A stretch of DNA of 64,000 nucleotides from Flavobacterium fluviale (GCF_003312915.1 NZ_CP030261.1:3224001-3288000), one strand, 5' to 3'. Shown: positions 55,505 to 64,000, counted from the stretch's first letter. Numbers and translations: made by a program. Notes: a model not told the origin generated them from the letters alone.

Positions 55505-56995
55505 ATGGAAAAGAAACTCATCTGCGTGATTTTGATTGCAGCCTTGACGGCATGCAGCCAAAATAAAAACAGTGATGCGGAAGCATCAAATTCTAAAGGG
55601 ATTGACAGCCTAGCGCCAGCCCAGGCAGCACGCGAGCTGCCAACGGGTCCCGACACCAATGTAAAAATTACTCAAGAGTATGCCTCTCTGGCGGCTAAAG
55701 AGGCCTATTTTTGGGCATGGCCGTTAGTAAATATGTACAACCGCCGAATGGCTTTCAAGGATGTAAAAGAGCTGGCCCTGTCCGGACCTCTGCTTATGGC
55801 TCCGCTGAATCAGTTTACCATGCTTACCGATTATGTGATACCTACGGAACGTGCCATAGCCTGCCCGAACCAGGATGTGGTTTACGGTATTGGATGCCTT
55901 GCTTTGGACCAATCGCCCGTTGTGGTGCAAGTGCCTGATTTTGGCAAACGTTTCTGGGTCTACCAGATAGTTGATCTGCGCACCGAAAGTTTCGCAAAAT
56001 TGGGAAAGATGTACGACAATAAGCCGGGATTTTATTTATTGGCCGGACCGGACTGGAAAGGAGAGGTGCCTAAGGGAATAATAAAAGTTTTCCGCTCGTC
56101 AACCAATACTGGACTTGTGGGGCCCCGTGTTTTTCTGGATGACACAAAAGAAGACCGAAAAGCAATTCAGGAGGTACTCAAATCAGTGGTTATGTACCCC
56201 TTGTCTGATTATGACGGCAAAATGAAAACCATCGATTGGGCCAATATCAAAAAACTTCCCGGAGGCGAAGGAGGAAAAGAAGAAGCGGTATGGGTGAACC
56301 CGCAGACATTCTTTGACGAGCTGCCTGTTGTGCTGGCAGATGCAAAGCCACTGCCGGGCGAAGAGGCGAAATACAAGCAGATACTTGCTGTAGTGGAAGC
56401 CGCCAAGAAAGACCCAAAACTGAAACAGGCGATGATCGACGCAGCCGTTGAGACAGAGCGTCAGGTAATAAAACCTTTAATGGAATTCCGCAGCTGGGGG
56501 ATCCAATTGCCTTTTCACTGGTCAGGGGTAACGAACGGCGCATCTTGGGGCACAGATTATTTTACGCGCACTGCGGTAGCCAAATCCAATATCCTGGTCA
56601 ATGCCCCTAATGAAACACGCTACTTTTATCAGGATCTGGATTCAGAAGGAGGCCGATTGAACAGCTCGAACAAATATAAAATTACTTTTGCCAAAGGACA
56701 GCTGCCTCCTGTTAATGGATTTTGGTCGCTTACGTTATATAACGAGCATCACTTTTTTGAAATCAACAAGCTCAACAGATATTCATTGGGGACAAAGAAC
56801 AAGACAATGGCATATAATCCGGACGGTTCGCTGACCATTTATATTCAATTAGTTCCGACTGATGCGAAAACCCAAAACAATTGGCTTCCGGCCGTTGAAA
56901 AGGGGGATTTTTCGCTTTATCTTCGCACTTACTGGCCAAAAGAGGAAGTAGTAAATGGAAAATGGACTCCGCCGGCAGTAATAAAAGTTGAATGA
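55505..56995 (+). CDS. DUF1254/DUF1214 domain lipoprotein (second of pair)
   Basis: 496 residues. Lipobox LIAALTACSQ (Cys17). It shares long matches with the 35512-37005 product: the FWAWPLVNMYNRRMAF, CPNQDVVYG, VPDFGKRFWVYQIVDLRT and GFWSLTLYNEHHFFE regions, and the same length. It is less similar to its operon neighbour, so the pair consists of two ancient paralogues that were later duplicated as a unit. Exported lipoprotein, enzymatic role unknown. Confidence 0.88.
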   Translation: MEKKLICVILIAALTACSQNKNSDAEASNSKGIDSLAPAQAARELPTGPDTNVKITQEYASLAAKEAYFWAWPLVNMYNRRMAFKDVKELALSGPLLMAPLNQFTMLTDYVIPTERAIACPNQDVVYGIGCLALDQSPVVVQVPDFGKRFWVYQIVDLRTESFAKLGKMYDNKPGFYLLAGPDWKGEVPKGIIKVFRSSTNTGLVGPRVFLDDTKEDRKAIQEVLKSVVMYPLSDYDGKMKTIDWANIKKLPGGEGGKEEAVWVNPQTFFDELPVVLADAKPLPGEEAKYKQILAVVEAAKKDPKLKQAMIDAAVETERQVIKPLMEFRSWGIQLPFHWSGVTNGASWGTDYFTRTAVAKSNILVNAPNETRYFYQDLDSEGGRLNSSNKYKITFAKGQLPPVNGFWSLTLYNEHHFFEINKLNRYSLGTKNKTMAYNPDGSLTIYIQLVPTDAKTQNNWLPAVEKGDFSLYLRTYWPKEEVVNGKWTPPAVIKVE

Positions 56996-57269
56996 TGCTT
57001 TGAGATTGTAGCTTTAAAAGCAGTTTGGGTTTGATATTATATTTATGAATTAAACTTGCCCTGGCTCTTTTTTCTACGTTTTTGTTTTAAGAACAGCATA
57101 CGCCAACTACTTGCCGCAAATTTAAAACAGATGAAAAATCTGCTGTATGGGTCTTGCAAGGTTTTCACTTTACGGACTCCCATTTTTTTGACGCATCAGC
57201 AGATCTGCGTACAATCAAAATCACTAAATTTGAATAGAATATGACATAAAAACCAACAGATCTTTCACA

Positions 57270-57515
57270 ATGGAAAAAGCGATACAACTACAGGTGAGAA
57301 AAGATTTGGATGCCCGCCAGCAGCATACGATTCTCAGACTCAAAGGAAGCCTGATTTCAAAAGGATATACCGAGATCATCCATATCCTGGACCAGGACGA
57401 GGAGTTCCATATCAATACCTTTGAAACGGCCACCGATAAACGAAATGAAGTCCAGCAGTATATTGCGGCTTTCATAGATCAGGAAAACCTGGTGGATACC
57501 ATCAGCATCAAATAA
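57270..57515 (+). CDS. small protein of unknown function
   Basis: 81 residues, soluble, with a helical N-terminus (MEKAIQLQVRKDLDARQQHT) and mixed alpha/beta remainder (EIIHILDQDEEFHINTFETA). No family recognised. It is followed directly by a strong terminator, which supports it as a real single gene. Its base composition resembles the GC-richer DNA on its right. Confidence 0.6.
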   Translation: MEKAIQLQVRKDLDARQQHTILRLKGSLISKGYTEIIHILDQDEEFHINTFETATDKRNEVQQYIAAFIDQENLVDTISIK

Positions 57516-57537
57516 TAATGGCATCTTGACAATACAG

Positions 57538-57569
57538 AGCCCGCCGGCAGTCAGGCCGGCGGGCTTTTG
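57538..57569 (+). terminator. strong rho-independent terminator
   Basis: AGCCCGCCGGC (57538-57548) pairs with GCCGGCGGGCT (57555-57565), an 11-bp GC-rich stem followed by TTTT. It ends the small gene at 57270-57515. Confidence 0.9.
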
Positions 57570-57584
57570 AGCATTGTTTTGCTG

Positions 57585-57613
57585 CATAAAAAAAGCCGAT
57601 ATTTATCGGCTTT
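57585..57613 (-). terminator. terminator of the pcfJ operon
   Basis: AAAGCCGAT (57592-57600) pairs with ATCGGCTTT (57605-57613). On the minus strand the stem is followed by a run of T. It lies just 3' of the PcfJ gene. Confidence 0.85.
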
Positions 57614-57618
57614 GGTCT

Positions 57619-58926
57619 TTAAGGGACTATTTTCTTCTTCTTTTGCAGGCGCTCCTTAATCCTGTAAAGGTTTTGGGAAAGCAGGCTCAGGATCTGTTTG
57701 TGGTGTTTGGACGGCTTGTTCTTGAATCCCCTGCACTGCAGGATTTCCATACGGCTGAGAGAGATTTCTATGGTTTCCACGGACTGCTCTGCAACCTTAG
57801 CCGATAAGATAAGCGAATCTTTTTTCTCGTAGTATTCGTTCGTGAAGACACAATGCCCCAAATCGTCGCCCTCCTGCATAAAATCCCGAACGTTTTCAAT
57901 TACGGAGATACATAGTTCATCCTTTTGAAAAATGAGCCCGAAAAAGCGTTTTTTGTCGCTTGCGTACCTTTTCTGCGCTTTTTCGATTTCAAGGCGCAGG
58001 TCTTGGAGCTTTTTCTTTCTGAGCAGTTCCCTTTTCTTTTTCACGAAATGGTCGTGCGCTTCGCCCAAATTAACAGGACATACGTATAGGGCGCAGGAAA
58101 GGTCTTTTTTGAAATAGCGGAGCAGTTCCAAATAATCCTCCCATATGGGGACATCGGCAATTTTGTAGCTGTTTCTGATGACGGTCTTGACAGCCTGCCA
58201 GTTTCGGCGGATGTTCTGCCGTGATGCGCAGAGATAATACTGCAAAAGGTTCAGCTGACGGGATTTCAAAAGGGTCTCGGCGATGGGGTCGGACAGCATC
58301 GATGAAAACAATAGGTGGGGTGCGATATCGTAGACCGAAGTTTTGAAGCCGTTGCGTTTGAGAATCGGAAGGGTTTTCATCTGCGGATAGACCCTGTAGG
58401 GATTGATATAGTATTTGGCATTGCGGATGAAATCCTTTGGCTTTATTTCGAGCGGGGAATAGAATTTCCATGCATCGAGGGTAGAGGAAAATACGTTGGT
58501 GCTGAGCGCAAGGGTGCGCACCTCGCCTTTGGGACTTATCCAATGCTGCATGACCTCTTTGTGGAAATAAGTCGGGATGAAATTCTTTTTCATGTGCTTG
58601 TGGGCACTGACCAAACGCACCACCTGAAACCCTGCATAGGTATCCACCACGGCAAAGTATTCGGTTTCCTTGAAATGCACCTGATTATAGGCCTGCATTT
58701 TGAGCTTTCCTGCGCAGGCAGGACAAGTGGTAAACTTGTCGCAGGTGTTCGGGCAGGACGGCTTCCAAACGTGGGCGCATTCCAAGCAGTAAAATTTGGA
58801 GCGTGAGAGCACGCTCCATTTGAGAAAGATGTTCCGCTCCGCCCAGTTGAAAACCTCGGGTCTTATGGGTGCAAGCGAGGCGCTGAACGAAGTTAATTGC
58901 TTTTCGATGATGGTTTTGGGTATCAT
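57619..58926 (-). CDS. PcfJ-like protein
   Basis: 435 residues. An N-terminal zinc-ribbon-like part has Cys pairs (FYCLECAHVW; CPNTC; CPACAGKL, residues about 45-75). The C-terminal PcfJ domain is at about 345-410: FMQEGDDLGHCVFTNEYYEK, SLILSAKVAEQSVETIEISL and MEILQCRGFKNKPSKHH. PcfJ genes are carried on conjugative plasmids and elements, and their molecular job is unclear. It overlaps pcfK by 4 bases and is the last gene of a four-gene minus-strand operon with SSB, marking the end of an integrated conjugative element or its remnant. Confidence 0.88.
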   Translation of the reverse strand: MIPKTIIEKQLTSFSASLAPIRPEVFNWAERNIFLKWSVLSRSKFYCLECAHVWKPSCPNTCDKFTTCPACAGKLKMQAYNQVHFKETEYFAVVDTYAGFQVVRLVSAHKHMKKNFIPTYFHKEVMQHWISPKGEVRTLALSTNVFSSTLDAWKFYSPLEIKPKDFIRNAKYYINPYRVYPQMKTLPILKRNGFKTSVYDIAPHLLFSSMLSDPIAETLLKSRQLNLLQYYLCASRQNIRRNWQAVKTVIRNSYKIADVPIWEDYLELLRYFKKDLSCALYVCPVNLGEAHDHFVKKKRELLRKKKLQDLRLEIEKAQKRYASDKKRFFGLIFQKDELCISVIENVRDFMQEGDDLGHCVFTNEYYEKKDSLILSAKVAEQSVETIEISLSRMEILQCRGFKNKPSKHHKQILSLLSQNLYRIKERLQKKKKIVP

Positions 58927-59312
58927 AGGTCAAAAAGGGTGAGAGCGGTCTGCACCGCAGGTTTTACGTCTTTTTTTACTGTTGGAACAGGTTCGGTTCT
59001 CATGGGCACGGCAGGAATTGCAGGCTGTGAGAACAGGTCGGCGGGTGCAGGGGTCTGCACCACGGCCCTGCACGCAACAGGTGCGGGCGTGCCGATGGAA
59101 TCATCGGTGTAGTATGTGACTGCCATGTCAAAGATTTCCTGATTGTCAAAGGCGCAGAAACCTGTTTTTTTGACCTCGCCGAAAATGTAGTTCAGACAGC
59201 TCTCCAGATTCTTGGAAGCTTTGGCGTAGTGTGGCGCAAAGGCTGTATCGCCCTGCGCCAAAGTGCTTAGATAATTCTCTATGGCTTTTCTAAAATTTTC
59301 AGAAGCTTTCAT
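58923..59312 (-). CDS. PcfK-like protein
   Basis: 129 residues. The N-terminal half matches the PcfK family (FRKAIENYLSTLAQGDTAFA; ESCLNYIFGEVKKTGFCAFD; QEIFDMAVTYYTDD). The C-terminal half is a proline/alanine-rich linker (TPAPADLFSQPAIPAVP). It occurs with PcfJ on conjugative elements. Function unknown. Coupled to pcfJ by an ATGA overlap. Confidence 0.87.
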   Translation of the reverse strand: MKASENFRKAIENYLSTLAQGDTAFAPHYAKASKNLESCLNYIFGEVKKTGFCAFDNQEIFDMAVTYYTDDSIGTPAPVACRAVVQTPAPADLFSQPAIPAVPMRTEPVPTVKKDVKPAVQTALTLFDL

Positions 59313-59339
59313 AATGAAGAGATTTAAGATTGAAAATTT

Positions 59340-59699
59340 TCACTCAAAGAGCCTTGAATAGAGGTCATAGCAGTATTCCTCAAAGCAGAGCCAGCACACA
59401 AAAGTGTAGTGCAGGGTCTGAAAACGGTTCTCAATCGGCTCGCCGATGGCTTCCTCCAGTTCGGTACGGATATTTTCAAGGTCATCAATATGTTCGATGT
59501 AAAATTCCTTGCAGTCATCGTGATAGATAAATTCGGATATCATCCCGCTGATGCACCCTCCCGTCTGCAGGTCAAGAAAAAAGGATTTCAGCTGTTCTCT
59601 GCGCTTGCCGTCATAGGAAGTGATGCTTCGCAGAATGATTTGGTTAAAGGCACCGCTTACACGGTACCCGCAATAAGAAGATTTTTGTAAGGCTTTCAT
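59340..59699 (-). CDS. small protein of a conjugative element, unknown function
   Basis: 119 residues, soluble and acidic towards the C-terminus, with CISGMISEFIYHDDCKEFYI and TFVCWLCFEEYCYDLYSRLF. I do not recognise a domain. It lies between SSB and PcfK genes (45 and 27 bases), so it belongs to the same operon. Confidence 0.72.
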   Translation of the reverse strand: MKALQKSSYCGYRVSGAFNQIILRSITSYDGKRREQLKSFFLDLQTGGCISGMISEFIYHDDCKEFYIEHIDDLENIRTELEEAIGEPIENRFQTLHYTFVCWLCFEEYCYDLYSRLFE

Positions 59700-59743
59700 A
59701 CTATTTCATTTAGGCGTGTATAAAAATTAAAGGGAGATAGGAT

Positions 59744-60130
59744 TTAGAAAGGCAGGTCGTCGGGATCATCCGATTCCTTCTGCTGTTTGGGTGCAGGAAC
59801 GGCTTTTGGGTTTTCCGCCTGCGCAAATACAAGGATTTTAATATCCGAGGTATGAAAGGTCAGAGAGCCGTGCGCACGGGCGTCATTTCCGATATAGACA
59901 TTCAGCCCAATGCGCCCGAAGAGCTGTACGAGCGTTCCTTTACGGAGCCACTGCGCCAGTCCTGCGCTGAGCCAATACGAGCAGTCGATATAGGTTACAA
60001 TCTTTTTGGTTTCTGTGCTTCCTTTGGGCTTGTAGCTGTCGTTGACCGCTATGGAGAAGTTTACCACCTCACGGTTTTCCTTTACTTTAAAAACTGAGGC
60101 ATCTTTTACAATTCGTCCTGTGATTTCCAT
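59744..60130 (-). CDS. ssb: single-stranded DNA-binding protein
   Basis: 128 residues. OB-fold pattern of SSB: MEITGRIVKDASVFKVKENR, VVNFSIAVNDSYKP, TYIDCSYWLS, WLRKGTLVQLFGRIG. The acidic tail DDPDDLPF is the standard partner-binding tip. SSB copies carried next to PcfJ/PcfK are typical of conjugative elements, where they protect transferred single strands. First gene of the four-gene operon. Confidence 0.92.
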   Translation of the reverse strand: MEITGRIVKDASVFKVKENREVVNFSIAVNDSYKPKGSTETKKIVTYIDCSYWLSAGLAQWLRKGTLVQLFGRIGLNVYIGNDARAHGSLTFHTSDIKILVFAQAENPKAVPAPKQQKESDDPDDLPF

Positions 60131-60616
60131 GGCATAAAATTTTTAGTGAATACTGGTTTAACCTTTTCTTTCCCCGTAACCCGCAAATGCAATTTTTCAA
60201 AAGAAAAAACGGGAAAAAAGAAAGCAAAGAACCAGTGGGCGCAAGGAGCCGGAGTGCTATAAGTCCCGAAGGGCGGCGGGGAGCCGTTATGCGCATGCAG
60301 GTGAGGGCGGGCACTACTTTGGCTGCCCTTTTAACCCGTTTGAAATTGGGAAACAGACTTAAAAAAACCGCTGCAGCAGCTGAAAAGAAGCCATAAAAGG
60401 AAGGAGCAGGAGAAACTATAGTAATCGAGGCCCTTAAAGTACGAGACAGTCCTGCTGGAGGCAAAGGACCAAAACCGGCAAAGACCTAAAAAAAAACACC
60501 ATCCTGATCAAAACAAAGAAGCCCGAAACGCGGAGCATTTCGGGCATCAGTGCAAAAAAAAATACGAATAGTAAAATGAAGTGGTATAAAAAGAAATGAC
60601 TTATAATCAGGTATTG
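60131..60616. other. GC-rich noncoding stretch upstream of the SSB operon
   Basis: 486 bases, clearly GC richer than the left part of the window. Short frames on both strands (60087-60464 minus, 60187-60396 plus) have low-complexity or basic products and are not convincing genes. It must contain the SSB operon promoter. An origin-type or structured-RNA role is conceivable but unsupported. Confidence 0.5.
60515..60545 (-). terminator. terminator of the outer-membrane protein gene
   Basis: GCCCGAAA (60521-60528) pairs with TTTCGGGC (60538-60545). On the minus strand it is followed by TTCTTTGTTTT. It lies 70 bases 3' of the gene at 60617. Confidence 0.75.
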
Positions 60617-61360
60617 TCAGATCCGAATGGAAAAACCAGCCGCCGCAAATTTCTGCGAACCGCCATGCATAAGGCCTGTTCCTGCAGTAATGTCCAGCTG
60701 CACATCGGGGCTTAAAAGAAACAGCAGCGCCGCATCAGCCGTATTCTGGGCATGATGATGGGAAAGGACGGTGCCATAGGCCTCCACAACGAGTTTTATC
60801 CTTTTTGTAAGGGCATGATCTGCCGATAAAGTATAAATATACTCAGGCTGCAGGTTTTCGGATACCCACTGCACCCCGGCGTTATAGCCCAGATGCGCCT
60901 TGGAGGAGATTTCATGCTGTACCAGCAGACGCACCTCCGGACTGTAATGGTCTTCCTTAAAAGCCTTATCGGCCATCCACGGGATATAAAGACGGCTGAG
61001 AACCGCCAGGTCCGGCAAGACGCCTTTATGGTCAAGGACATGATATTTAATCCCTACTGCCGAGGGCTGGATCCCCATCTGCGGCTGTCCGTCCTCCCTT
61101 GTGAACTGGAAGGCGGTTTCAAAGCGCAGTTCGGCATTGCGAAAAAGCCCATAACGCATTACAGCCTGCGGCGATTCGACCGTCTGTATGCCATCCTCTT
61201 TTTCATAATGGAAACCGCTTTCCAGCTGCAGGTGCCTGTCAGGCACGACAGCGGGGCTTTCGGTCTCATTGGGACGGTCGGTCTGGATCTGCTGCGCTTT
61301 CAGGCAGACAGGAAAAACACCAAAAAATATCACTATGGCTAAAAGGAAATATCGTTTCAT
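60617..61360 (-). CDS. outer-membrane transporter-like protein (MetA phenol-degradation family pattern)
   Basis: 247 residues. Signal peptide (MKRYFLLAIVIFFGVFPVCL, then KAQQ), followed by the family opening IQTDRPNETESPAVVPDRHL and QLESGFHYEK, a run of beta strands (RYGLFRNAELRFETAFQF; GYNAGVQWVSEN) and the end LDITAGTGLMHGGSQKFAAA..FSIRI. The pattern fits the 'MetA-pathway of phenol degradation' transporter-like barrels, widely distributed with unknown substrates. Monocistronic with its own terminator. Confidence 0.8.
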   Translation of the reverse strand: MKRYFLLAIVIFFGVFPVCLKAQQIQTDRPNETESPAVVPDRHLQLESGFHYEKEDGIQTVESPQAVMRYGLFRNAELRFETAFQFTREDGQPQMGIQPSAVGIKYHVLDHKGVLPDLAVLSRLYIPWMADKAFKEDHYSPEVRLLVQHEISSKAHLGYNAGVQWVSENLQPEYIYTLSADHALTKRIKLVVEAYGTVLSHHHAQNTADAALLFLLSPDVQLDITAGTGLMHGGSQKFAAAGFSIRI

Positions 61361-61573
61361 ATGCTGTGACAGTTATTGCTTAATGAGACGCTAAAATAAG
61401 ACCGCCACGACAAAGAAATTTACATCCAAACAGGGCTGCTGTTACAACATCTTCATGCACGTCCAGACCGCTAAAAAACAGCTGCCTATAAAGCTGTAAG
61501 ATTGAAAGCGTTTTATGTAAGGCTACAGCCGGATTGACTGCTACCTTTGATAAATAACTTAAAATCAATTATT

Positions 61574-62185
61574 ATGAAAACTGCTGATAAGAAAACGACC
61601 ACTGCCAAGAAAACTACAGTGGCAAGCAAGACTGCATCCAAAACCGCAACAGCGAAAAACGGAGCCGTTAAGGCAAAGGCATCGGCAGCCGAAGGACTCA
61701 GAGAACTGTTTGTCGATTCGCTTAAAGATATCTACTGGGCAGAGAAAGCCCTTACCAAAGCGCTTCCCAAAATGGCCAAGAATGCCACTTCGGAGAACCT
61801 TATCAAAGCGATCAACGACCATTTGGCCGTAACGCAGGAACAGACCGCCAGACTGGAGAAGGTCTTTTCGCTTGTCGGGGAGAAGGCGGCCGCCAAAAAG
61901 TGCGATGCCATGGAAGGGCTGATCAAGGAAGGGGAGAGCATTATGGAAGAAACCGAAAAAGGGCCGGTGAGGGATGCCGGGATCATTGCCGCCTCGCAGA
62001 AAATCGAGCATTATGAAATCGCAACCTACGGCACGATTGCCGCTTTTGCGACCACTTTGGGAGAGGACGATGCGGTACTGCTTTTGGAGAAAACACTAGC
62101 AGAGGAAAAAGAAGCGGACACCCTGCTTACGGAAGCTGCCTACAACACCATCAATTTTGATGCGGCAGCGGAAGATCAGGAGTAA
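61574..62185 (+). CDS. DUF892/YciF-type ferritin-like protein
   Basis: 203 residues from the ATG at 61574. A TTG nine codons earlier is open but unlikely. An N-terminal Lys/Ala/Thr-rich tail (residues 1-40) resembles histone-like tails. The four-helix ferritin-like domain follows: LRELFVDSLKDIYWAEKALT, with later conserved Glu/His residues IEHYEIATYGTIAAFA and EEKEADTLLTEAAYN. YciF-type proteins bind iron and are stress induced. The basic tail suggests DNA association. Terminator directly downstream. Confidence 0.9.
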   Translation: MKTADKKTTTAKKTTVASKTASKTATAKNGAVKAKASAAEGLRELFVDSLKDIYWAEKALTKALPKMAKNATSENLIKAINDHLAVTQEQTARLEKVFSLVGEKAAAKKCDAMEGLIKEGESIMEETEKGPVRDAGIIAASQKIEHYEIATYGTIAAFATTLGEDDAVLLLEKTLAEEKEADTLLTEAAYNTINFDAAAEDQE

Positions 62186-62202
62186 TCCACATCATAAAAA
62201 AG

Positions 62203-62238
62203 AAAAACCTGTATCTCAGACGATACAGGTTTTTTTTA
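62203..62238 (+). terminator. terminator of the ferritin-like gene
   Basis: AACCTGTATC (62206-62215) pairs with GATACAGGTT (62222-62231), followed by a T run. Confidence 0.9.
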
Positions 62239-62480
62239 TGTTACTGATAAGCGGAAAGCCTTCAAAGTGATGTCCGTGCGCTGGATGCCACGTTTTTATT
62301 GTTTTGTGCTATCATGTCCTTTGGTTTTTTGAAGTGCCTGTCCGCGTAACTGCAGCATCTGAACCAGGATTTGCCAAGATTCAGCACTAAACTTCTGCCA
62401 GCCCTGTTCAAAAAAGACTGAAAACCCTTGACTTTACTCATCTGCACTTTCATGTGTCTGCAGCCTATCTGTAATTTCAA

Positions 62481-62720
62481 TCAGCTGTTTGTGGCTGCGC
62501 TTCCGGTGCTTCCTGCACCGCCTGAATTATTGTTGCCGCCTTCGTAGCGGTCAGGATCTGTTCCTGCATCATCCCTCTGGTCGTCCCAATCCCCAGTGTT
62601 GGCATCCTGCTCTTGAGAAGTGTTATTTTCATCGGCATCGCTGCTTTGTCTTTCGGCCTGCAGCTGTGCATGGTATGGGCATTTTCCATAATCCACGCTG
62701 TTGGTGTCTTTATTTTCCAT
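62481..62720 (-). CDS. small acidic, disordered protein
   Basis: 79 residues. Short N-terminus with KCPYHAQL, then a long Asp/Asn/Gly/Ser-rich stretch (GDWDDQRDDAGTDPDRYEGG; NNNSGGAGSTGSAATNS). No fold expected. Similar short hydrophilic products with CP(Y/F)H occur near stress genes in Flavobacteria, so general-stress association is possible. An overlapping frame at 62477-62689 is a shadow of this one. Confidence 0.55.
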   Translation of the reverse strand: MENKDTNSVDYGKCPYHAQLQAERQSSDADENNTSQEQDANTGDWDDQRDDAGTDPDRYEGGNNNSGGAGSTGSAATNS

Positions 62721-63085
62721 GATTTTATCGCATTTTGATTAGAATGATAAAATTACGGGCAGAGTGCCTGGTTTATTTTACACAAAGAAGCGCCATTCTT
62801 ATTAAATTTTCATGCGCTCAAAATGGTAAAATATGAAGTAAAGAACGATCCAAAAGATAACCTGAAAAAATAACCCAAAGAAAAACTGAAGAATAAAAGA
62901 ATAAAAGAATAAAAGAATAAAAGAATAAAAGAATTAAACGAAATTAAGCGTCGTCCCTTTTGCCGTATGCCCGAAGGAATAGGATATTCTGCTTTACGGA
63001 GGGATTTTGAGATTCCATGCTATAATTAGTATCTTAGCGGAAAGTAAATAGATAAGTACAGACAGCATACAGCCCAAAAAAAAGT
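62721..63085. other. intergenic region with an octamer tandem repeat
   Basis: 365 bases between the small acidic protein gene and xseA. Apart from the GAATAAAA repeat at 62891-62936, nothing recognisable. Confidence 0.6.
62891..62936. repeat. GAATAAAA octamer repeat, five units plus a variant
   Basis: Five perfect GAATAAAA units (62891-62930) followed by GAATTAAA. It lies about 150 bases before the xseA start. Confidence 0.95.
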
Positions 63086-64000
63086 ATGGGACCGGAACAG
63101 TATATCAGACTCTCACAGCTCAACGACCAGATCCAAGATACGATCAATGCCCGCTTCAAGGGGCAGACGTACTGGGTAGTGGCTGATATCACCAACCATT
63201 CATTCAAGGCCGACAAAAAGATCCATTACTTTGAGCTGGTGGAGAAATCAACCAGCAGCAGTGCCATTACAGCCAAGATACTGGGCAAGAGCTGGGGAGC
63301 CGGAGCGCTTAAGATCCTTGATTTTGAAATCACAACCGGACAGCGCTTTACCAACAACCTGCATGTGCTGGTGCAGGTGAGTGTGGACTATCATCCCTTG
63401 TACGGACTATCGGTAAACCTTCTGGATATCGACAGCAATTTCATGCTCGGCATTCTGGAACAGCAGCGCAATGCCAAGCTGGCAAGACTTGTAAGGGATA
63501 ATGATTTCATATACAAAGAGGGAGAATTGTATTCCACGCTGAACAGCCGTCTGAAACTTCCTGCTGTGATCCAGAGGGTTGCGGTAATTTCTTCAAGCAG
63601 TTCGGCTGGAAACGAGGATTTCCGCCATACGATGCAGCATAACGATTTTAGATATGTATTCCAGATTGATGACTATCATACCGTCGTGCAGGGCGATAAT
63701 AACGCCAAACTGTTCCTAAACAAGCTTATCGAGGTCTACAACACGGGAATTCCCTACGATGCCGTTGTCATTGCAAGGGGAGGCGGATCGCAGTCGGATT
63801 TCCTTATTTTTGACAACTACAATATCGGAAGGGCGGTCGCCAAGTTCCCCATTCCCGTAATCACGGGGATTGGGCACCAGAAAAACGTCAGCATCACCGA
63901 TCTGATGGCGCATACCCATACCAAAACCCCTACGAAGGCGGCGGAGTTCATCATAGCGCACAACCGCAGTTTTGAGCAGCATATCCTTTCCCTGCAAAGA
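63086..64000 (+). CDS. xseA: exodeoxyribonuclease VII large subunit, 5' part
   Basis: 305 codons from ATG, with the frame still open at the window end. The N-terminal OB-fold nucleic-acid-binding domain (YIRLSQLNDQIQDTINARFK, WVVADITNHSF) is followed by the XseA core: RVAVISSSSSAGNEDF, DAVVIARGGGSQSDFLIFDN and PVITGIGHQKNVSITDLMAH, then TKTPTKAAEFII. The enzyme, with XseB, degrades single-stranded DNA to oligonucleotides. The remaining coiled-coil C-terminus and any xseB lie beyond the window. Confidence 0.93.
   Translation, partial: MGPEQYIRLSQLNDQIQDTINARFKGQTYWVVADITNHSFKADKKIHYFELVEKSTSSSAITAKILGKSWGAGALKILDFEITTGQRFTNNLHVLVQVSVDYHPLYGLSVNLLDIDSNFMLGILEQQRNAKLARLVRDNDFIYKEGELYSTLNSRLKLPAVIQRVAVISSSSSAGNEDFRHTMQHNDFRYVFQIDDYHTVVQGDNNAKLFLNKLIEVYNTGIPYDAVVIARGGGSQSDFLIFDNYNIGRAVAKFPIPVITGIGHQKNVSITDLMAHTHTKTPTKAAEFIIAHNRSFEQHILSLQR

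Noticed and set aside
57056..57244. Possible 62-codon plus-strand gene before 57270
   Set aside because: The product is patternless and rich in Phe/Leu/Lys, in an AT-rich leader. More likely noncoding.
60087..60464. Possible minus-strand gene of 125 codons
   Set aside because: It overlaps the start of ssb, and its product is rich in Ser/Arg/Leu without recognisable pattern, typical of a chance frame in GC-rich DNA.
62262..62480. Possible minus-strand gene of 72 codons
   Set aside because: The product is basic and patternless, and the frame lies right behind a terminator. I found no support beyond length.

Overview
The window reads as chromosomal DNA of a Flavobacterium-like member of the Bacteroidota. 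It has AT-rich intergenic DNA, a promoter matching TTG-N20-TAnnTTTG, a giant type IX secretion substrate with its SprF-like and OmpA-like partners, PcfJ/PcfK-type mobile-element genes and many short lipoproteins. No rRNA, tRNA or CRISPR array was found.

Layout. 1-5.0 kb: ordinary genes (the 3' part of an Lrp/AsnC regulator, three small exported or lipoproteins, a MerR regulator divergent from an alpha/beta hydrolase). 5.3-37.4 kb: a modular accessory region. A diverged noncoding junction block (hairpin, then a TGACC-start core of about 130 bp with ACAAACC/GGTTTGT arms) occurs five times, at about 5.3, 14.5, 17.8, 34.3 and 37.1 kb, and every interval between copies holds one functional cassette. 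Cassette 1 carries a retron with a phosphoribosyltransferase-like effector, an HNH protein and an ABC-3C system (Cap4-like nuclease, middle component, DUF3732 ATPase). Cassette 2 carries chromate resistance genes (ChrB-AraC fusion, barrel-like protein, ChrA). Cassette 3 carries an HD phosphohydrolase, a GIY-YIG-like protein, an unrecognised four-gene operon with two Mrr-type nuclease domains, Gabija (GajA/GajB) and a large serine recombinase. Cassette 4 carries a DUF1254 lipoprotein next to the wreck of a second one.

38.5-53.5 kb: a 4014-residue repeat adhesin with a gliding-motility/T9SS type B C-terminus, followed by a PorP/SprF-like protein and an OmpA-family protein. 54.0-57.0 kb: an intact pair of DUF1254/DUF1214 lipoproteins, of which cassette 4 is a half-decayed paralogous copy. 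57.3-64 kb: GC-richer DNA with a PcfJ-PcfK-small protein-SSB operon, an outer-membrane transporter-like protein, a DUF892 ferritin-like protein, a small acidic protein and the 5' part of xseA.

How the genes work together (inference). Cassettes 1 and 3 are anti-phage defence cargo. The serine recombinase at the edge of cassette 3, or recombination between the junction repeats, could explain how unrelated cassettes accumulated at one site. The main candidates for something undescribed are the junction-repeat cassette array with its associated tiny proteins, and the four-gene operon at 21.8-27.9 kb.
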